A stretch of DNA of 33,183 bases. Source: Planctomycetota bacterium. Its GTDB lineage: Bacteria; Planctomycetota; UBA11346. The stretch's first letter is position 1, and each line of letters opens with the position of its first letter. The stretch lies in assembly GCA_027859175.1 (NCBI GenBank), contig JAQIBG010000470.1, forward strand, positions 1-33,183, given 5' to 3'. Below the pieces are notes generated by a model. That model was not told where the DNA came from. It was given only the letters and a program-made list of their open reading frames with translations, and ran no database searches. Position numbers and translations under genes: made by a program. This document shows, in pieces, positions 29,619 to 33,183 of this stretch.

Positions 29619-30608
29619 ATGGCTCGTATAGCCGTCATCGGAACCGGAACCTGGGGCACTGCCATGGCAGTGCAGGCCCACGCATTGCCCACCAACACGG
29701 TGGTCCTTTGGGGTCGTGACCCCAGCAAGGTTGAGCGCCTCCGTACCGAGCGCCGCCATCCGCAAATTGCTGAACACCAGTTACCGAGCGACTTATGCAT
29801 CAGCCATGAGCTTGCCGACTTGGCCGAGGTCGAACTGGTACTGTGGGCGGTGCCCACGCAGTTCTCTACGGCCATTGCCACCAGCCTCGCTGCCGCCCTG
29901 CCGGCCGGCGTGCCAGTGGTGTCCTTGGCTAAGGGCCTGGAGCAAGACAGCTATCACCGCGTCACCGAACTCCTGGGCAAGGTTTTGGGTCAGCGCCCCT
30001 ATGGCTGCCTGTCGGGCCCCAGCCACGCCGAAGAGATTCTGGGTGGCCTGCCCGCCGCCCTGGTGATGGCCGGTCCAGAAGCCCTGCGCCACGAGGTGGT
30101 TGACCAGATCCATGGCCGCAATCTGCGCCTCTACACCTCCGAAGATCTGGTTGGCGTAGAACTCGGCGGAGCCCTTAAAAACGTGGTCGCTGTGGCCGCA
30201 GGTATCTGCGATGGACTGTGCCTGGGCGACAATGCCAAGGCAGCCCTCGTAACCCGCGGTGTCGCTGAAATGCGCCGCCTCGGCCGCGCGCTCGGCGCCA
30301 ATGATGCTACCTTTGCCGGGCTTGCCGGCACCGGCGACTTGCTCGCCACCTGCTATAGCCCTTATGGGCGTAATCGCGCGCTCGGCTTAGCAGTCGCGCG
30401 CGGCGCCACAGCAGATAGCCACATGGCCGAAACCGGCATGGTCGCCGAAGGCGCGTGGACCTGCCGGGCTGCGGTGGCGCTAGGTCGCCATCACGGCGTT
30501 GAGCTTCCGATCGCCTCCCAGGTGGCATCGGTGCTGTGGAGTGGTAAGGACGTGACCCAGGCGATCGAGGAACTCCTCAGCAGATCCGCCAAAGACGAGG
30601 ACGCATAG
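29619..30608 (+). CDS. gpsA: Glycerol-3-phosphate dehydrogenase (NAD(P)+)
   Basis: A 329-residue GpsA, which reduces dihydroxyacetone phosphate to sn-glycerol 3-phosphate for phospholipid synthesis, in the cytoplasm. The Rossmann start I-A-V-I-G-T-G-T-W-G-T-A-M carries G-x-G-x-x-G; S-G-P-S-H-A-E-E-I near 135 and E-L-G-G-A-L-K-N-V near 185 with the catalytic Lys are family marks, as is the G-L-A-G-T-G-D-L segment near 230. An in-frame ATG at 29610 would add three residues; 29619 gives the typical M-A-R-I-A-V-I-G. No clear ribosome-binding site. The gene behind starts immediately at the next base after the stop, so the two are one operon. Confidence 0.95.
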   Translation: MARIAVIGTGTWGTAMAVQAHALPTNTVVLWGRDPSKVERLRTERRHPQIAEHQLPSDLCISHELADLAEVELVLWAVPTQFSTAIATSLAAALPAGVPVVSLAKGLEQDSYHRVTELLGKVLGQRPYGCLSGPSHAEEILGGLPAALVMAGPEALRHEVVDQIHGRNLRLYTSEDLVGVELGGALKNVVAVAAGICDGLCLGDNAKAALVTRGVAEMRRLGRALGANDATFAGLAGTGDLLATCYSPYGRNRALGLAVARGATADSHMAETGMVAEGAWTCRAAVALGRHHGVELPIASQVASVLWSGKDVTQAIEELLSRSAKDEDA

Positions 30609-31382
30609 ATGAGCATGATTCGCACGATCTCCTTAAGCTGCCTGTTGGCGGGCGCGAGCCTAGCCGCAGTTGAGCCTGAATTACGTATGGGGCCCACCGA
30701 AGCGGTGGTCGATTCGGAGTTCCTCAGCAACTACGTGTACGAGGGCGCCCTACGCACCGACGCCACCACCTGGCACAACTCGGGTCGCATTCGCTACTTC
30801 GACTTTGGCGCTCAAATCGACGTCTACACCGCACTGGAGAGCGATCGCGCCCGCAATCTCGACAGCTTCGACTTCGTCGAAACTCGCCTGCGGGCCGACT
30901 ACCTGTTCGAGATCGAGGGCATTGCCCAAATCCTGCCCAACATCCGCTACCAATACTTCCCCGAGTGGGACGACTACATCGACGAACCGCTATGGCTGGG
31001 CGTTGAGGGCTGGTACCTGCTGCCAGTTGAAGGCCTCGAGTTGGGCGGCAGCGTCAACTACGACGCGATGGACGAACACGGCTGGTATGCCGACTTCGGC
31101 ATGCGCCAGCTCTTGCAGATGGCCCCGCTCGACCTGCAAGCCTGGCAGTTGGTTACCGGCGGCGATAGTGACTACCATCGCTTCACCTCTGGTGGCGACG
31201 ACTCAGGTCTGGCCGCACTGCGCCTTGGCGCCGTGGCCACCATGCCCCTGCCCTGGGAAGACTGCTACGCCACCATGCGCGGCGAACTCAGCTACTGGCT
31301 GCAAGACGCCGACCGCGACGCCGCGCCGAACAACAGCGAGTTCACCATCGGCATCGGCTTCGAGTGGCGGCCAGAGCTTTAA
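30609..31382 (+). CDS. Outer-membrane beta-barrel-like protein, unknown
   Basis: A 257-residue exported protein. The first 20 residues are a signal peptide (R-T-I-S-L-S-C-L-L-A-G-A-S-L-A-A-V). The rest is rich in aromatic residues and alternating polar/hydrophobic strands, for example F-L-S-N-Y-V-Y-E-G, F-D-F-G-A-Q-I-D-V-Y-T-A-L and the last strand F-T-I-G-I-G-F-E-W-R, as in outer-membrane barrels of about 10-12 strands. It ends in P-E-L rather than the common terminal Phe. No family is recognised; a porin or transporter-like role is possible. It starts directly after the gpsA stop codon and is probably cotranscribed. The gap behind it holds a repeat element. Confidence 0.68.
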   Translation: MSMIRTISLSCLLAGASLAAVEPELRMGPTEAVVDSEFLSNYVYEGALRTDATTWHNSGRIRYFDFGAQIDVYTALESDRARNLDSFDFVETRLRADYLFEIEGIAQILPNIRYQYFPEWDDYIDEPLWLGVEGWYLLPVEGLELGGSVNYDAMDEHGWYADFGMRQLLQMAPLDLQAWQLVTGGDSDYHRFTSGGDDSGLAALRLGAVATMPLPWEDCYATMRGELSYWLQDADRDAAPNNSEFTIGIGFEWRPEL

Positions 31383-31426
31383 GCCGGTAGTCGGTTGGGT
31401 CATGGCTGAGCGTTTGTGTAAGGTCG

Positions 31427-31575
31427 GGTTCCTGGTTCCTGGTTCCTGGTTCCTGGTGCGCGCTGCGCGCGTTGGGTGCCGGCAGTCTCCCGTGTACGGT
31501 AGCCTCGGACACCTGACGCGTCGAACTAGCCTACAGACCACGCACACAACGCGCCACCGGCGCGCACCAGGAACC
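31427..31575. repeat. Element with tandem heptamers and 16-bp inverted arms
   Basis: Four GGTTCCT units (31427-31454) lead into GGTTCCTGGTGCGCGC (31448-31463), whose exact complement GCGCGCACCAGGAACC lies at 31560-31575. The 96 bases between carry no gene; TAGCCT (31527-31532) could be a promoter box for the sigma gene. The right arm is identical to 28918-28933. The arrangement resembles a short non-autonomous repeat with inverted ends. The gap 31383-31594 has nothing else I can name. Confidence 0.75.
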
Positions 31576-31594
31576 CTGCCCCGGGCAAACACGC

Positions 31595-32218
31595 ATGCCT
31601 AAAGCGGGAACCGATAGCCCCAGTGACCCGTCTAAAGGTCAGACTGGCTCGGAGCCGGCTGATGATCGCGCCCTGGTGGACGCGGTTCGGGCTGGTGACG
31701 CCTCGGCATATGCTGAGCTGGTCGACCGTTATGGCGAACGACTGTACCATACCCTCCTCCACATGGCCGCCGGCGACGGTGAGCTGGCGGCAGAATTTGT
31801 GCAGGAAGCCTTCGTGCGTGCCTTTGAGCGCCTTGATCGCTTTGCCGGCGAGTCGAGCTTCTACACCTGGCTGTATCGCCTGGCGCGCAATCGAGCGATT
31901 GACCTCTTGGCCAAAAAACGCCCCAAAAGCATGGACCGCCCCGGCCTCGAAGCCCAAGGTGACGCCAACAAACAGGGCAGCGGGCCGCACCACAGCATCG
32001 AGCGCACTGAATTGCAGCTCCACGTGCAAGCCGCCCTGCACCGACTTCCCACCGAGCAACGCGAGATCATCATTCTGCGCGATTTTGACGACCTCGACTA
32101 CGCCACCATTGCCGACCAGCTCGACCTGGCCGTGGGAACCGTCAAAAGCCGGCTCAACCGAGCCCGCGCGGCCCTGCGTGAGCAGCTCGAAGACCTGGTC
32201 GCCGGAGGTGCGCTATGA
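31595..32218 (+). CDS. ECF-type RNA polymerase sigma factor
   Basis: A 207-residue sigma-70 family protein of the RpoE-like ECF type, which directs RNA polymerase to a set of promoters on a signal. A disordered, acidic N-terminus (about 25 residues) precedes region 2 (about 27-100: L-V-D-A-V-R-A-G-D-A-S-A-Y-A-E-L, then F-V-Q-E-A-F-V-R-A-F and F-Y-T-W-L-Y-R-L-A-R-N-R-A-I-D). Region 4 follows at about 145-200: L-P-T-E-Q-R-E-I-I-I-L-R-D, Y-A-T-I-A-D-Q-L and G-T-V-K-S-R-L-N-R-A-R. The next gene overlaps its stop by 4 bases (ATGA) and encodes a membrane-anchored partner, probably its anti-sigma factor. Confidence 0.92.
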   Translation: MPKAGTDSPSDPSKGQTGSEPADDRALVDAVRAGDASAYAELVDRYGERLYHTLLHMAAGDGELAAEFVQEAFVRAFERLDRFAGESSFYTWLYRLARNRAIDLLAKKRPKSMDRPGLEAQGDANKQGSGPHHSIERTELQLHVQAALHRLPTEQREIIILRDFDDLDYATIADQLDLAVGTVKSRLNRARAALREQLEDLVAGGAL

Positions 32219-33183
32219 GCAGCGCTGACCTGCACGACTTGGCCGAAGCCCGCCTTGATGGCGAGCTCAGTGACGATGCCTGGAACACGGTCTGCACCGA
32301 GCACGGTGAAGCGGCCAGCGCCGCCCTGAGTCAAGCCGAGGCCCGCCGCGCCGCCGTTGCCGCGCTGCCCAAGCCCGGCCTGCCCGACGGCCTGCGGGCT
32401 CAGATCCTAGCCGCCACGCTTGGCGCCACTGACAAGCCAAGCAGCGAGCGCGCGCGTAGCGACACCGCCGACCTCGAACAGGTCACCGTCATCCACCCAC
32501 GCACGCCGTGGTGGCTGATCGCCGGCCCTGTTCTGCTCGCCGCCGCCCTCGTGTTTGCCATCATCCCGCTGCTGCAAAAGCCGCTCCCGCCCAGCGACAC
32601 GGGCCCCCAGTTGGCGCAAAGCAGCGAGCGCCCCGCGCCTGCCGCCCAACCCTTTGGGCTCGCCACCGGTGAAACCGCCAACGAGCCCGTCATAGCCCTC
32701 GACCAGGTTAGCGACGACATGCTCCTGGCCGACGCCACCGTGCCCAACAGTGAGGCCAACAGCGAGGCCGACAGCCGCTCTCAGGGCCGCCAGCGCAGCG
32801 CCGAGACCTCAGCTCTGGCCATGGCCGACAGCCCCTCAGCCGGTGCCGCTACACCGCCTGGGCCGAGTCGCGCCGCAGCTATGCCAACCGCTGCCATGCC
32901 GGCCCAAGCCAGCGCCGCCCGCGGCCCCAGCATGGCCAAGGCCACCGATGGTGATGTGCTCGCAATGGCCGACACAGCCTCTGAAGCCGAAATGGCCGTG
33001 GCTGCCGAAGACGCGGTCTCCGACGAAGAACTCGGCAGCCTCATGGCCGAGGCCAAGGCCTACCGCGAGAAGCGCGAGCCGGCCGCCTCGCCCGAACTCA
33101 CTGCCAATGCGGTGCCATCTGAGGTAACCCGTGACGCCCTGGCCGCAGAACTGCGTCGTCGCGGCAGCGATGCCGAAGGGCTC
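32215..33183 (+). CDS. Membrane-anchored anti-sigma-like protein, incomplete
   Basis: The first 323 residues of a protein that continues past the window; no stop is seen. The N-terminus (about 1-70) is helical and contains A-R-L-D-G-E-L-S-D, like the opening of many anti-sigma domains, but the zinc motif HxxxCxxC is absent; a single Cys at 27 remains. One membrane segment lies at about 100-121 (W-W-L-I-A-G-P-V-L-L-A-A-A-L-V-F-A-I-I-P-L-L). Beyond it the exported part is low-complexity, rich in Ala, Ser, Glu and Pro, with repeated Met-Ala pairs. Position and the 4-base overlap with the sigma gene argue for an anti-sigma factor that holds the sigma at the membrane. Confidence 0.72.
   Translation, partial: MSSADLHDLAEARLDGELSDDAWNTVCTEHGEAASAALSQAEARRAAVAALPKPGLPDGLRAQILAATLGATDKPSSERARSDTADLEQVTVIHPRTPWWLIAGPVLLAAALVFAIIPLLQKPLPPSDTGPQLAQSSERPAPAAQPFGLATGETANEPVIALDQVSDDMLLADATVPNSEANSEADSRSQGRQRSAETSALAMADSPSAGAATPPGPSRAAAMPTAAMPAQASAARGPSMAKATDGDVLAMADTASEAEMAVAAEDAVSDEELGSLMAEAKAYREKREPAASPELTANAVPSEVTRDALAAELRRRGSDAEGL

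Noticed and set aside
29405-31463. Heptamer tandem arrays as a possible CRISPR
   Set aside because: Units are 7 bases with no spacers; no cas genes are present.
28897-31594. Intergenic stems as tRNA or other known RNA genes
   Set aside because: No cloverleaf, no T-loop signature and no CCA end found; the stems are simple inverted repeats.
30670-31602. Alternative plus-strand frame of 310 codons over the outer-membrane protein gene
   Set aside because: Ser/Thr/Pro/Ala-rich composition typical of an off-frame in GC-rich DNA; the other frame has a signal peptide, barrel-like strands and an exact junction with gpsA.

Overview
The window comes from a GC-rich, Gram-negative-type bacterium that fits the Planctomycetota/Lentisphaerota/Verrucomicrobiota (PVC) group. 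The clues are a prepilin-like protein with both the N-terminal methylation motif and the H-X9-DG C-terminal motif, an LpxL-type lipid A acyltransferase, a stand-alone UroD-family protein next to AraC regulators and secreted glycosidases, and an RpoE-type sigma factor with a membrane-anchored partner. This placement is an inference; no rRNA is present. I see no tRNA, rRNA, CRISPR array, insertion sequence or phage gene.

Layout. 1-1.75 kb: a tightly overlapping HIT / MazG-like / LpxL-like acyltransferase operon. 1.8-4.5 kb: haem genes hemE (+) and hemH (-) around a zinc-ribbon membrane protein. 4.6-8.3 kb: a small STAS-like protein, an H-X9-DG prepilin-like protein, a SulP anion transporter and a small exported protein. 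8.3-15.3 kb: a regulatory block with three AraC-family genes, a UroD-like protein and a short BLUF blue-light sensor, ending in a GH2 beta-mannosidase. 15.4-18 kb: a VKOR-thioredoxin fusion and radA. 18-23.8 kb: two long secreted clan GH-A-like glycosidases, clear paralogues, flanking an oppositely oriented M50-like protease/membrane protein pair. 23.8-28.9 kb: nusA-infB-rbfA. 29-33.2 kb: a periplasmic rhodanese, gpsA, an outer-membrane-type protein, an ECF sigma factor and its membrane partner, which runs off the window.

How the genes fit together. The two secreted glycosidases and the GH2 beta-mannosidase, with AraC regulators nearby, suggest use of beta-mannan or a related polysaccharide: secreted enzymes cut the polymer and beta-mannosidase finishes the oligosaccharides. 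HemE and HemH are two steps of haem synthesis. NusA, IF2 and RbfA form the usual transcription/translation/ribosome-maturation operon, although YlxR is absent and a structured spacer sits between nusA and infB.

The most striking non-coding pattern is how compact the transcripts seem to be. Many start codons lie only 6-8 bases after a -10-like box of the form NANNCT, as expected for leaderless mRNAs. Many stop codons lie inside or at the edge of perfect inverted repeats without a U-tract, and at two convergent gene pairs a single palindrome supplies both stop codons. A family of short tandem heptamers with matching inverted arms is scattered through the intergenic DNA at 28.9-31.6 kb.
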